Origin: Candidatus Methanoperedentaceae archaeon
GTDB lineage: Archaea > Halobacteriota > Methanosarcinia > Methanosarcinales > Methanoperedenaceae
Direction of reading: 5' to 3'
DNA length: 64,000 bases
NCBI GenBank assembly: GCA_003104905.1
Contig: PQAS01000042.1
Coordinates: 62,001 to 126,000 of the forward strand
In this document: positions 54,207-61,847 of the stretch, piece after piece
Position numbering within the stretch: the first letter of the stretch is position 1
How the letters are laid out: each line of letters begins with the position of its first letter
Notes under the pieces: model-generated
What the model was told of the DNA's origin: nothing
Database searches by the model: none
The model's input: the letters and a program-made list of their open reading frames with translations, nothing else
Translations under genes and position numbers: made by a program

Positions 54207-54306
54207 ATTCATAGATGGAAAATAGCTTCTTCAGCCATCATGTGAAAACCACGGAAATGCTTATATTATTTCATATTAATCTCAAGACTGATAGGAAGTT
54301 AATTGT

Positions 54307-54672
54307 ATGAACGATTATATTTTATATACATATTTAGAGTTTCTTATATTCACATTATATTTAATTTTCATATTTTTATTAGCTCAAATATGGTTCTTAT
54401 GGAAGGATGTTGAAAAAAAAGAGTCGAATTTCAGATCAATTATCAATGAATCTTTTTTCAAGAAGAATTGTATATACATATTTTTATTCAGTACATTTTT
54501 CATGGCGCATGAATTCCTTGAAGGATTAAACATTCCTGAGACAAGGGTATTTTTTGAATTCCTTGATGTACTGGGAATATTTACACTTGTATTATTTGCT
54601 CATAACTGGCACATCAAATTAAGGTCATGCCTCCCTAAAAAATCACTCGTAAAAGAATTTGCATTCGAATGA
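54307..54672 (+). CDS. Hypothetical membrane protein
   Basis: A 121-residue protein with three hydrophobic segments: about residues 8-30, 56-70 and 87-103. Short charged loops (KDVEKKESNFRS, KKSLVKEFAFE) separate or follow them. HEFLEGLN and HNWHIKL supply His residues near the membrane ends, which might bind metal or heme, but nothing certain. Its own promoter region precedes it (TTATATTATTTCATA near 54262). No family recognised. Confidence 0.65.
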   Translation: MNDYILYTYLEFLIFTLYLIFIFLLAQIWFLWKDVEKKESNFRSIINESFFKKNCIYIFLFSTFFMAHEFLEGLNIPETRVFFEFLDVLGIFTLVLFAHNWHIKLRSCLPKKSLVKEFAFE

Positions 54673-54711
54673 TATCGAAAGATATTTAGCTTTCCTGAAA
54701 AATATATCCCT

Positions 54712-55725
54712 ATGAAATGCCCCACATGCAACGGGGATTGCATTCTTCCCGCCCGTAAAGTACTGGATGACATATTGGGGATGTATATGGCGTGCGGATC
54801 CTGTCCTCCTGATCCTGAGTTCATCAAGAATCTCCCCCTATCCGATAAAATCGATAGTCAATCAGGTTTGTGTCCTGAATGCAAAAAAAGGCACCTTGAT
54901 TTTATCATGGGGAATGTTCTTACGATATTGAAGGAAAAAGGATTGTTCCCCCAGGACGCTCTGCTTCGTGAAGTCGGAACGCCTCTCATCTCTTTTGGCT
55001 ATCAAATACCGTATCCTCCGAGGCTGGGTGCTAAAAATATCGTTCTTATTATGGATTCTATAACAAAAGACATTGCAGAAGAAATTGTCGAAAAAGTACC
55101 GGAAATTAAAGGGGTGGTCAAAAGAAGAGGGCTGCAATCGCAAAGTATCGGTATTCTTGATACTGACAGCTCACCCCATACGTACGACTTGCTTTCCGGA
55201 TGCGATATGCGATGTGATGTTGTCTTATCATTGTTTGGAGAATTGTGTGTTTATAAGAACCAGTCTAAAATTCATATAGAGTTCAATAATACAAAAATAA
55301 AGAAAATGGAGGAACTTTACCTTAAGGGGGAATTGGAAGGTGCCGTGGTGATTGATGGTTTTTGCGGTCCGGGTACGCTTGGACTATTAAGCGTTCTTGG
55401 TGGTGCAAAAAAGGTAATATTCAATGATGCATGGCTTCCTGCACTCCGGAACACAATTTTGAATATCAAGGTAAACTCAAGTCTCCTGGGGCTCAAGATC
55501 GTTTTTGAAAACCCGGATCATAATGAATTGATAGGGAATGAACCACTGCTCCTTGCAAGGGCCCAGGGAGCGGCGGAAGTCATGGTTTATCATGGGGATA
55601 TACGCAAACTTGATATGGCCGTTAAGGAATCGGATATTTGTTTAATAGACACATTCCCTTCTATGGCTCCTGCCCGCTTCATGGCCGTATGCAGGGATAT
55701 GACTAAAAAAATCATAATAATCTAA
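54712..55725 (+). CDS. SAM-dependent methyltransferase with N-terminal zinc ribbons
   Basis: A 337-residue protein. The N-terminus carries Cys pairs arranged like zinc ribbons (CPTCNGDC at 3-10, CGSCPPDPE, then CPECKKRH). The C-terminal half is a Rossmann methyltransferase fold whose SAM-binding loop is VIDGFCGPGTLGLLSVLG, followed by KKVIFNDAWLPA. The combination looks archaeal and unassigned; tRNA methyltransferases such as Trm5 share the general layout of a class I fold with an added domain, so RNA is a plausible substrate. It converges on the RHH gene by four bases. Confidence 0.75.
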   Translation: MKCPTCNGDCILPARKVLDDILGMYMACGSCPPDPEFIKNLPLSDKIDSQSGLCPECKKRHLDFIMGNVLTILKEKGLFPQDALLREVGTPLISFGYQIPYPPRLGAKNIVLIMDSITKDIAEEIVEKVPEIKGVVKRRGLQSQSIGILDTDSSPHTYDLLSGCDMRCDVVLSLFGELCVYKNQSKIHIEFNNTKIKKMEELYLKGELEGAVVIDGFCGPGTLGLLSVLGGAKKVIFNDAWLPALRNTILNIKVNSSLLGLKIVFENPDHNELIGNEPLLLARAQGAAEVMVYHGDIRKLDMAVKESDICLIDTFPSMAPARFMAVCRDMTKKIIII

Positions 55726-56768
55726 CTATTGCAGCATATATGATCCAATACTATCAGGCTTGTTGAATATTTCGCTTCGTATTTATGTCCGTTTGCCTTC
55801 AGGAGAGAGATATAATAATCCCGGATATTCTGTATGGCCTTTTCATTCTTGTAATTGTGATAGATATTTATACCATTCTTCAGTATCTCGATCTTGTCTA
55901 TGATCAGCAAGGCTTCTTCAGTTTTTTTCAAGAGTTTCAAAAAATCCTGATGGGGAATACTGGCTATATGCTTTTTGGATATTGATTCGAACATACCTGC
56001 ATCCATTAGTGAATTTGAGGCAAGTAATTCTTCATAATTCCCTCTGTAAAGGGATACCATATTATAATTCACGGAACTGTAAATTTCCGCAAGGTTTTTC
56101 CAGAATTCTTCCCTGGATTTGAACTCCCTCATTGCGTCTTTTAAATATCCGAAGTAGTTCATTGCGGCAACAGGTTGCGTTCCTTTGTCACGGTTCTTCA
56201 GGTCTATCCTGGTTGAAGTCGCCCTTTTATGAACAACTTCAATATCAAGCCCTTTGTTAATAGCAAGGAACATTATGACAAGGTGAGCCACAAAATCCCG
56301 ATAAAATTCATTGTCGCCGGTTATGGTAACAGTCGCAGTCGCAGGATTAATATCATCCATGCAAAAGAGAGATACCTGGCAGTTCCAACCGGATTCTGCG
56401 CTTATTTTGTTTATCTTCGTATCCAGTTCTGAAATCGTAGTGATTTTAAGAGGGTCAAGAACCTCTTCAAATATTTCATTTTCAAGTGGAATTCCTTTTG
56501 TGGATTTAAGCATCCACAAGAAAATAGGCTTGCTCAGAAGAACGTTTTTTCCTGATTCTATCGATTCTTCCATTCCATTTAGATTTTTCTTATCAGATGC
56601 AATTTTTGCTATCGCCTCTTCGACGGAACCATAGCGATGAAGCGATGCGTCAGTAACATCAATAGCATCCCGGATAGCTGCGCTGAGATTGCCTTTGTGC
56701 TTCGAGATAAGGGATTCAAGTTTCTTTATATGATTTGGTTCGAGAGAGATATTTTTTCGGACTACCAT
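55722..56768 (-). CDS. Ribbon-helix-helix (CopG-like) regulator with large C-terminal domain
   Basis: A 348-residue cytoplasmic protein. The first 45 residues (VRKNISLEPNHIKKLESLIS, then GNLSAAIRDAID) form a typical ribbon-helix-helix DNA-binding unit. The long helical C-terminal region of 300 residues shows no motif I know; IDLKNRDKGTQPVAAMNYF and CMDDINPATATVTITGD hint at a ligand-binding alpha/beta fold. An imperfect palindrome and related boxes upstream of its promoter make autoregulation likely. Confidence 0.7.
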   Translation of the reverse strand: MVVRKNISLEPNHIKKLESLISKHKGNLSAAIRDAIDVTDASLHRYGSVEEAIAKIASDKKNLNGMEESIESGKNVLLSKPIFLWMLKSTKGIPLENEIFEEVLDPLKITTISELDTKINKISAESGWNCQVSLFCMDDINPATATVTITGDNEFYRDFVAHLVIMFLAINKGLDIEVVHKRATSTRIDLKNRDKGTQPVAAMNYFGYLKDAMREFKSREEFWKNLAEIYSSVNYNMVSLYRGNYEELLASNSLMDAGMFESISKKHIASIPHQDFLKLLKKTEEALLIIDKIEILKNGINIYHNYKNEKAIQNIRDYYISLLKANGHKYEAKYSTSLIVLDHICCNS

Positions 56769-56830
56769 GATACCACTAGAATATCACTGAGTTTATCTAT
56801 TATAAATCTTTTCAAAATAGTGTTCAATAA

Positions 56831-56886
56831 GTAGCACTATAGTAGTACAAATATGGCAATATACTATTTATTAATGCTACTACACT
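56831..56886. promoter_or_regulatory. Operator-like repeats upstream of the RHH regulator gene
   Basis: GTAGCACTATAGTAGTAC (56831-56848) is an imperfect palindrome around CTATAG, and a further inverted copy of its half-site, TGCTACTACACT, lies at 56875-56886. RHH proteins bind such tandem short boxes. A TATA-like element (ATTTATAATA on the minus strand, near 56800) lies between these and the ATG at 56768. Confidence 0.45.
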
Positions 56887-56986
56887 GGTAATATTGTGTG
56901 ATTATTTCAGACCAGTTGGGGTGCCCTGGGCAGGTTGAGGAGTGGGTTATCCTTTATTAAGAATCCTTTCAGGAAATTGTCAAATT

Positions 56987-57658
56987 CTAATACTTATCTT
57001 TAAGTTGTGCCTGTACTACTTCCATAATCCCACGATCCCCCATCCATAGATTTCGGGTTTCAAGAAGTTGGATTCTTTTCTTATAGAATGGAGCATCAAG
57101 CACAAGGGATTCATACTCTCCCCCTTCCCCCGCGATATGTACCCTGTATTTCCTGTTAAGCGCCTTTAAATCCATAATCATCTGTTCATCGAAAATCCTG
57201 CCAAGCCATGACTCGTCCAGCCCGGCGGCCGCTACTTTCACCATCCGGATATCCATTAGCGTGATCATTTCCCGAAGAAGTCCTTCAGGTTCCATATGCC
57301 ATAATGGCGCATACATTTCCATTCCAAGTTCATCACAGATATTTCTTACGCGGTAAGCCTGATATTCCGATTCTATAGCGCCAACTGCCACACCATCAAC
57401 TTTCACTCTGCTAATGGCTTTTCCCAGATCCAGGAGCTCCTTTTCCTTCTCCCCGGTCGATAGCTGCGAAGTGAGAGGAATTCCGCAAGCTTCAGATATA
57501 AGTTCGGTGAGCCGGATATTTGCAGAATGGAACATGTAGGAGTCTTCATTTGCCGGTATTATTGTTATAAGGTCTGTTACCTCATGACCTTCCTGCAATG
57601 CTTTATATATTGCAAATGAAGAATCCTTACCCCCTGAAATAAGAGCTGCGAGCTTCAT
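56987..57658 (-). CDS. dph6: Diphthine-ammonia ligase (archaeal Dph6)
   Basis: The last enzyme of diphthamide synthesis on elongation factor 2: it amidates diphthine with ATP and ammonia. The ATP-pyrophosphatase loop is ALISGGKDSSFAIYKAL at the N-terminus, and the family's signature IAGEGGEYESLVLDAPFY is near residue 180. At 223 residues it matches the archaeal single-domain form. It is six bases behind the DUF555 gene. Confidence 0.93.
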   Translation of the reverse strand: MKLAALISGGKDSSFAIYKALQEGHEVTDLITIIPANEDSYMFHSANIRLTELISEACGIPLTSQLSTGEKEKELLDLGKAISRVKVDGVAVGAIESEYQAYRVRNICDELGMEMYAPLWHMEPEGLLREMITLMDIRMVKVAAAGLDESWLGRIFDEQMIMDLKALNRKYRVHIAGEGGEYESLVLDAPFYKKRIQLLETRNLWMGDRGIMEVVQAQLKDKY

Positions 57659-57663
57659 CCGAA

Positions 57664-58050
57664 TTAATATTTTCCAGAGGACTTTTTCTTTTCCCTTGTA
57701 TCTTTTCCACCTTCGAACTCTTCGACATCAACAACATCGAGCGGTGTGCTTATCAACGCTTTACCGATAGTGGATTTTGCAATCCGTGCCCCGTGCTCTT
57801 CATTTTCCGCATCATACACTTTCATTTCAAGAAGTATTCCCACAAGAGCAGTACCCGCGGCCATAAAGACGCTGTCAAAAGCCTCCCCGCATGCAGGACA
57901 GCTCGTTGTACCAACTTCTATTTCCACGAAATTCAAATCAGGATTGAGCATTTTTCCAACTTCAGATATCGCTATATTCATTGCATCTTCAACACTTTCT
58001 ACACTTTTTACAAGCCATGCGGCTTCAAGTGTAACAATATAATTTGACAT
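57664..58050 (-). CDS. DUF555 (UPF0212) family protein
   Basis: A 128-residue archaeal protein of the DUF555 family. The conserved segment is [31 protein letters not shown], whose single CPAC pair might bind zinc as a dimer; the C-terminus is a charged tail ([19 protein letters not shown]). Function unknown. It lies between the DUF357 gene and dph6 in one operon, an arrangement that I believe is common in related archaea and suggests a link to translation. Confidence 0.9.
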   Translation of the reverse strand: MSNYIVTLEAAWLVKSVESVEDAMNIAISEVGKMLNPDLNFVEIEVGTTSCPACGEAFDSVFMAAGTALVGILLEMKVYDAENEEHGARIAKSTIGKALISTPLDVVDVEEFEGGKDTREKKKSSGKY

Positions 58051-58065
58051 TTTATTATTCCTCTA

Positions 58066-58353
58066 TTAAATCGTGAACAGGTTTTCATCACTTACTTTAA
58101 AGACACCGAGTTTTACACCTGCGTCCAGCCACGCATGTCCATAACTGAAACAGACAAGAGCATTCACCATATCCTCTTCTTCGATAAAATGCATCCCATC
58201 ATCGTAGTAGGAACTGGCCATATTTGAATAATCTTGCGCGACTTTAATTAAATGGGAATTTTCCTGCACAACTATCTCAAACGCTTTCAAAGCCTTACGC
58301 AAGAGTTCTTCATATCTTTTGACTTTTTCAGGAAGGATAGCTTTTTGTTTCAC
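58066..58353 (-). CDS. DUF357 family protein
   Basis: A 95-residue all-helical archaeal protein of the DUF357 family; characteristic segments are VKRYEELLRKALKAFEI and MVNALVCFSYGHAWLDAGVKLGVF. It starts with GTG at 58353, directly behind a CTGTAT-T-ATACAG palindrome (58358-58370). First gene of the DUF357-DUF555-dph6 operon. Function unknown. Confidence 0.88.
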   Translation of the reverse strand: MKQKAILPEKVKRYEELLRKALKAFEIVVQENSHLIKVAQDYSNMASSYYDDGMHFIEEEDMVNALVCFSYGHAWLDAGVKLGVFKVSDENLFTI

Positions 58354-58370
58354 TTTTCTGTATTATACAG

Positions 58371-58790
58371 GCGATGATATGTAAAGGTTATTGTAATGCC
58401 TTAAAAAATGAGTTTGTTACAGGAATGAAAGAAAAGGTAGAGGATTTCAAGAATTCATGGATAGATTGTGGATAGGATAGGAAGTGAATCTTGATAATTA
58501 TTATTTATCCTCTACTTAGCTTCTAATTGGCATATCCTTTAATAGTATTTTTCCAAGATTATACCCAAATTATCTCCAAATCGTCGTGTGAACTACCACC
58601 TAAAAGTAGGCTGGCTTCTTCTTTCTTTGCGCAAGAGCATCATTATAGGGCTGCCTACAGGTATTCAGGGTCCTAATCATCTATTCATTTCTGCTATGAA
58701 GCCCTCTGCCCCACGTTATAAAAAATATGAAGAAGAATCCAAACAGTTTAATATCCTGAAAGTTGTTTTATTTTTAAAAGGTTGATATCG
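58371..58790. other. Intergenic region with hairpin-forming repeats
   Basis: About 420 bases without a convincing gene. It contains the inverted pair GTAGAGGAT (58437-58445) and ATCCTCTAC (58507-58515), and a small hairpin CCACCTAAAAGTAGGCTGG (58597-58615) that resembles the subterminal hairpins of IS200/IS605 elements. A 65-codon ORF over the latter (58588-58785, GTG start) has no homology that I recognise. No transposase remnant was found, so an IS scar is only a possibility. Confidence 0.35.
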
Positions 58791-59141
58791 ATGGAACAGG
58801 ATAAATGGTTGTATCATAACACATTGAAATGGAAAGGGGAGAAAAAGGCAGATCTCAAATTCATCGAAAGCGCAAATGTTTGTTATATGACAACACTCCT
58901 TGGCACGATGAAGAATATGGGTGTCGAATTGATATCCTATGAATCCAGGGCTGAAGGAATACTTGAAACTGTTGATAAGATGAAAATATTCACAAGAATA
59001 ATAATAAGACCCAGGATAAAAGCCAGAGATACGGAAGCGAAAATCAGGTTGATCTTAAATCACGCCGAGAAGAGATGCCTTGTTGCGAATTCCATGAAGA
59101 CGCAGGTCATAATAGAACCGGAGATTGAACCGGGCGGTTAA
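58791..59141 (+). CDS. OsmC/Ohr family protein
   Basis: A 116-residue OsmC-fold protein, shorter than usual. It has the LKWKGEKKADLKF strand pair, the NVCYMTTLLGTMKNMG helix with the first reactive Cys, and the AEKRCLVANSMKTQV segment with the second Cys. OsmC proteins reduce organic hydroperoxides via these two cysteines. ATG at 58791 preceded by AAAAGGTTGAT; a TTG at 58782 is less likely. It stands alone between the DUF357 operon and the cupredoxin gene. Confidence 0.82.
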   Translation: MEQDKWLYHNTLKWKGEKKADLKFIESANVCYMTTLLGTMKNMGVELISYESRAEGILETVDKMKIFTRIIIRPRIKARDTEAKIRLILNHAEKRCLVANSMKTQVIIEPEIEPGG

Positions 59142-59163
59142 GAGAAAATCCGGATGAGTCACA

Positions 59164-59565
59164 CTATTCAACTATTATTTTTCCCTTTGGCATCTTTGGA
59201 TGTAATGAACATTTATATTCAAAGATACCCGTTTTATTGAAAGTGTATTTCCATGAATCTCTTTTATTAAGAAGTGGGGACTGAACACCATCAACGTTCA
59301 CGATATACGAAGTGCTGTCCATATTCGTCCATTTTACGGTCGTCCCATTCACAATTTTCCATTCAGGCGGATTGAACATGGTCCCTTTGATTTCAACATA
59401 AACAGTCGTTGGTTCAGGAACGGAAAATCCTTTAGTGGGAGCAACTGTGGGTATCTGTACAACCTGTTGCTGGTTCCCGATATCAGTGCCTTGATCGGTA
59501 TTCTCGCCAGTACAACCCGAAATTAAAACGACCAGTATGAAACAAAGCATCCATCGATTATTCAT
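59164..59565 (-). CDS. Cupredoxin (plastocyanin-like) lipoprotein with altered copper site
   Basis: A 133-residue lipoprotein: lipobox LISGC with Cys18, a Thr/Pro/Gln-rich linker (about 20-52) and a cupredoxin domain. The C-terminal ligand loop is intact (YKCSLHPKMPKGKI: Cys119, His122, Met125). The position of the first ligand, normally a His in N-x-D-x3-H, is Tyr87 (NMDSTSYIVNV). The site may therefore bind copper weakly or differently. It overlaps the mqnA-like gene by eight bases and could be an electron carrier for the quinone or cytochrome system. Confidence 0.85.
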   Translation of the reverse strand: MNNRWMLCFILVVLISGCTGENTDQGTDIGNQQQVVQIPTVAPTKGFSVPEPTTVYVEIKGTMFNPPEWKIVNGTTVKWTNMDSTSYIVNVDGVQSPLLNKRDSWKYTFNKTGIFEYKCSLHPKMPKGKIIVE

Positions 59566-60409
59566 TTATAATTCCTTTGAATTCATCCGTAATCAAATTA
59601 TCTAGAAATCGAAGCTTCACATCCCTTATGATACCGCATTCCCTGGCATATTTAAAAAAGAGATTCAGGCTTTCTACGGTTTCTTTGTCAAAATCATAAT
59701 TCAATGTGTGAAGATATTCCTTCATGAAGTTGCAGTCGATATTTTTCTGACGCCCTATGTGGCTGGCTATATCGTTAATGTTTTTATACGCAAAATCCCT
59801 GGATTCAAGGAGGATATTATGGACATATTTCACTTTTTCCGGATAATTCCTGGCAAAATCTCCTCTCACGACCCACAATGCATATACCATTTTCTTACCT
59901 GTTAACTTTTTCCATTCATTCCCCAGATCGGCAATTATCCGATATTTTCCGATAGCATGAATTGCACTATCTCCAATCAACAGAGCAGCATCACCCTGCT
60001 GCAGCATCTTTTCGATATCTGATCCATCACATTGCCTTATTTTTACATTAACACCCCTGAGCCATAAGATTATTTTTACAAGGGTTGCGGAGCTTGCGGT
60101 CGTTTCCGGGATGCAAAGTGTTTTCCCCTCAAAATCTGACATTTCGATATCATTTGAACATATAAGGACACTCTTGGTGAAATCATTTGAAGTAATGGAA
60201 AGTCCGGGTAATATTAAAAGGTCATCCTGTTTTGCAAACATGATAGATGATATGGGGCTTACATCAAGTTCACCGCGCTGCAGCCTTCGTGCAAGTTCCA
60301 CAGGATGCCCTTCAATAATGTCAATATCATCTGTTACCAGATTTCCATGCTCTATTGCGTAATAGGGAAAATCACAATTAGCAAAAGCAATCTTACCAAG
60401 ATAAACCAT
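59558..60409 (-). CDS. mqnA: Chorismate dehydratase-like protein (menaquinone, futalosine pathway)
   Basis: A 283-residue protein with the MqnA/MqnD (VitK2_biosynth) type II binding-protein fold and no signal peptide. Visible parts: GKIAFANCDFPYYAIE, ELDVSPISSIMFA, and GKKMVYALWVVRGDFA near residue 170, typical of MqnA. MqnA converts chorismate to 3-enolpyruvylbenzoate, the first step of futalosine-route menaquinone synthesis, which has been reported for Ca. Methanoperedens. The rest of the pathway is not in this window, so the exact step is inferred. Confidence 0.78.
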   Translation of the reverse strand: MVYLGKIAFANCDFPYYAIEHGNLVTDDIDIIEGHPVELARRLQRGELDVSPISSIMFAKQDDLLILPGLSITSNDFTKSVLICSNDIEMSDFEGKTLCIPETTASSATLVKIILWLRGVNVKIRQCDGSDIEKMLQQGDAALLIGDSAIHAIGKYRIIADLGNEWKKLTGKKMVYALWVVRGDFARNYPEKVKYVHNILLESRDFAYKNINDIASHIGRQKNIDCNFMKEYLHTLNYDFDKETVESLNLFFKYARECGIIRDVKLRFLDNLITDEFKGIINE

Positions 60410-60485
60410 ATTTTATCATATCCAGAATAGCAGTGTACGCTTATTATTTTATTGGATGATATTTTTTCCTGAATGGCTGGAACAC

Positions 60486-60527
60486 TTTATATTCAATAAG
60501 GAACAAACTAAAATTAACAGGGAGGGA
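60486..60527 (+). promoter_or_regulatory. Promoter and strong ribosome site of the heme-protein gene
   Basis: TTTATATT (60486-60493) is a TATA box, and GGGAGGGATT lies 5-12 bases before the ATG at 60532. Confidence 0.55.
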
Positions 60528-60531
60528 TTAT

Positions 60532-61659
60532 ATGAAAATAGGAAAAGTTAATAAATCAATAGTAGTAGGATTGGTGATATTGCTGTCATTCGGTATGGGA
60601 TTGGGCAGCGCCGGCACCCTTAACTCTTTAAAGGTTACGGAAGCGCCAATAATTGATGGCACTCCGGAGGCAATATGGGACCAGGCAACTGCCATGACAA
60701 TCAATGTAGCAGGCGGGGCAAATACGGGAGCGCATACAATAACCATGAAAAGCGTTTATACCGATGATTCCGTGTATTTCCTTGCGTCCTGGAATGACCC
60801 AACAGAAAGCCTGAGGCGTGAGCCCTGGGTCAAACAGTCCAATGGAACATGGAAGCAGCTCAAAGACCCTGATGACAAGGGCGGGGACAACAACAAGTTC
60901 TATGAAGACAAGTTCGCCCAGATATGGAATATAAACACACCGGGATTCGATAACTCCGGATGTTTTGCTGTATGCCATGCCGGAGAGGCTCCTAAGCCCT
61001 ATGGGAATAAATACACAGCAAATGCGGGCGAGATGGCAGATATCTGGCATGCAAAACTGGTGAGAACAAATCCTTCAGGTTATTTAGACGACCAATACCT
61101 GGACTCTACAAGATACAATATGACAACTGCGGTTGATGCCGGGAGGAAGAGCGATCCGGGGCTTGTTCCATACTATACGAACATTAATAGTGCCATGACC
61201 GCCCCGAATTATACTTCGGCGGACCAGCCAGCACCGCCCTACTGGATCATTGATGCTGAAAAACTGCCATTCAATGATACATACAAAGCCAATGACGAGA
61301 TAGCAGCTATCGTTGCAAGGCCCCCGACAGGGGACAGGGCTGATATAATGGGCAAAGCTGTCTATAAGGACGGTAAATGGATGCTGGAATACGGCAGAAA
61401 ACTGGATACGGGAAGCCAGTATGATGTCCAGTTCTCTGACTTGAAGAAGGAATATTCCTTCGGGACTTCTGTCTTTGATAATGCGCAGGTAAGACATAGC
61501 TATGAAACAGGTGTTAGTAAACTGGTTTTCGCAGCGGCACCTGCAGCCACAACAACAGTAGTCATGACATCCGTACCTGCTGCCACAAAGGCACCTGCAT
61601 TCGAAGTATTCTTTGCGGTTTTTGCTTTGTTGGTTGCAGTACTGGTTAGAAGAAGGTAG
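60532..61659 (+). CDS. Secreted ethylbenzene-dehydrogenase-gamma-like heme protein with archaeosortase-type tail
   Basis: A 375-residue exported protein: an N-terminal signal (about residues 8-28) is followed by a domain resembling the heme b subunit of type II DMSO-reductase enzymes (EB_dh; VTEAPIIDGTPEAIWDQA, SVYTDDSVYFLASWNDPTES). A heme c-like CFAVCH motif (Cys144, Cys148, His149), a CX3CH spacing, is present. After a Thr/Ala-rich linker the C-terminus PAFEVFFAVFALLVAVLVRRR has the shape of a PGF-CTERM sorting signal. No catalytic molybdenum subunit is adjacent. It is preceded by a strong ribosome site and closed by a hairpin terminator, so it is probably an abundant stand-alone redox protein. 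Confidence 0.8.
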   Translation: MKIGKVNKSIVVGLVILLSFGMGLGSAGTLNSLKVTEAPIIDGTPEAIWDQATAMTINVAGGANTGAHTITMKSVYTDDSVYFLASWNDPTESLRREPWVKQSNGTWKQLKDPDDKGGDNNKFYEDKFAQIWNINTPGFDNSGCFAVCHAGEAPKPYGNKYTANAGEMADIWHAKLVRTNPSGYLDDQYLDSTRYNMTTAVDAGRKSDPGLVPYYTNINSAMTAPNYTSADQPAPPYWIIDAEKLPFNDTYKANDEIAAIVARPPTGDRADIMGKAVYKDGKWMLEYGRKLDTGSQYDVQFSDLKKEYSFGTSVFDNAQVRHSYETGVSKLVFAAAPAATTTVVMTSVPAATKAPAFEVFFAVFALLVAVLVRRR

Positions 61660-61688
61660 AACATTACCTTCTTTCTTCATTTTTTTAA
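61651..61688 (+). terminator. Hairpin terminator overlapping the stop codon
   Basis: AGAAGGTA (61651-61658) pairs perfectly with TACCTTCT (61665-61672) around a six-base loop, and a run of Ts follows. The TAG stop codon lies in the hairpin. Confidence 0.75.
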
Positions 61689-61785
61689 GACTTATTATTA
61701 TTTACTGGATTTTGGGAACTAATTTCTGGACTCTACAAACAAACCCCCTTATTGTGTAGTCCCGAAACAAAACCCCTATAGGGTT

Positions 61786-61835
61786 CTGTCAAGTCTACGG
61801 TTGATAGAGATACCTGTCAAAACTCGGTTGATGAG
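61786..61835. repeat. Direct repeat at the edge of the AT-rich right end
   Basis: CTGTCAAGTCTACGGTTGAT (61786-61805) and CTGTCAAAACTCGGTTGAT (61814-61832) are an imperfect direct repeat, spaced by nine bases. Just upstream is the partial palindrome AACCCCTATAGGGTT (61771-61785) and repeated AACAAA-ACCCC tracts. They mark the transition from normal to AT-rich sequence. Confidence 0.6.
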
Positions 61836-61847
61836 AAAAAAATGAAA

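Noticed and set aside
58588-58785. 65-codon plus-strand ORF before the OsmC gene
   Set aside because: GTG start without ribosome site, no recognisable homology and it crosses a hairpin that looks like a mobile-element end.
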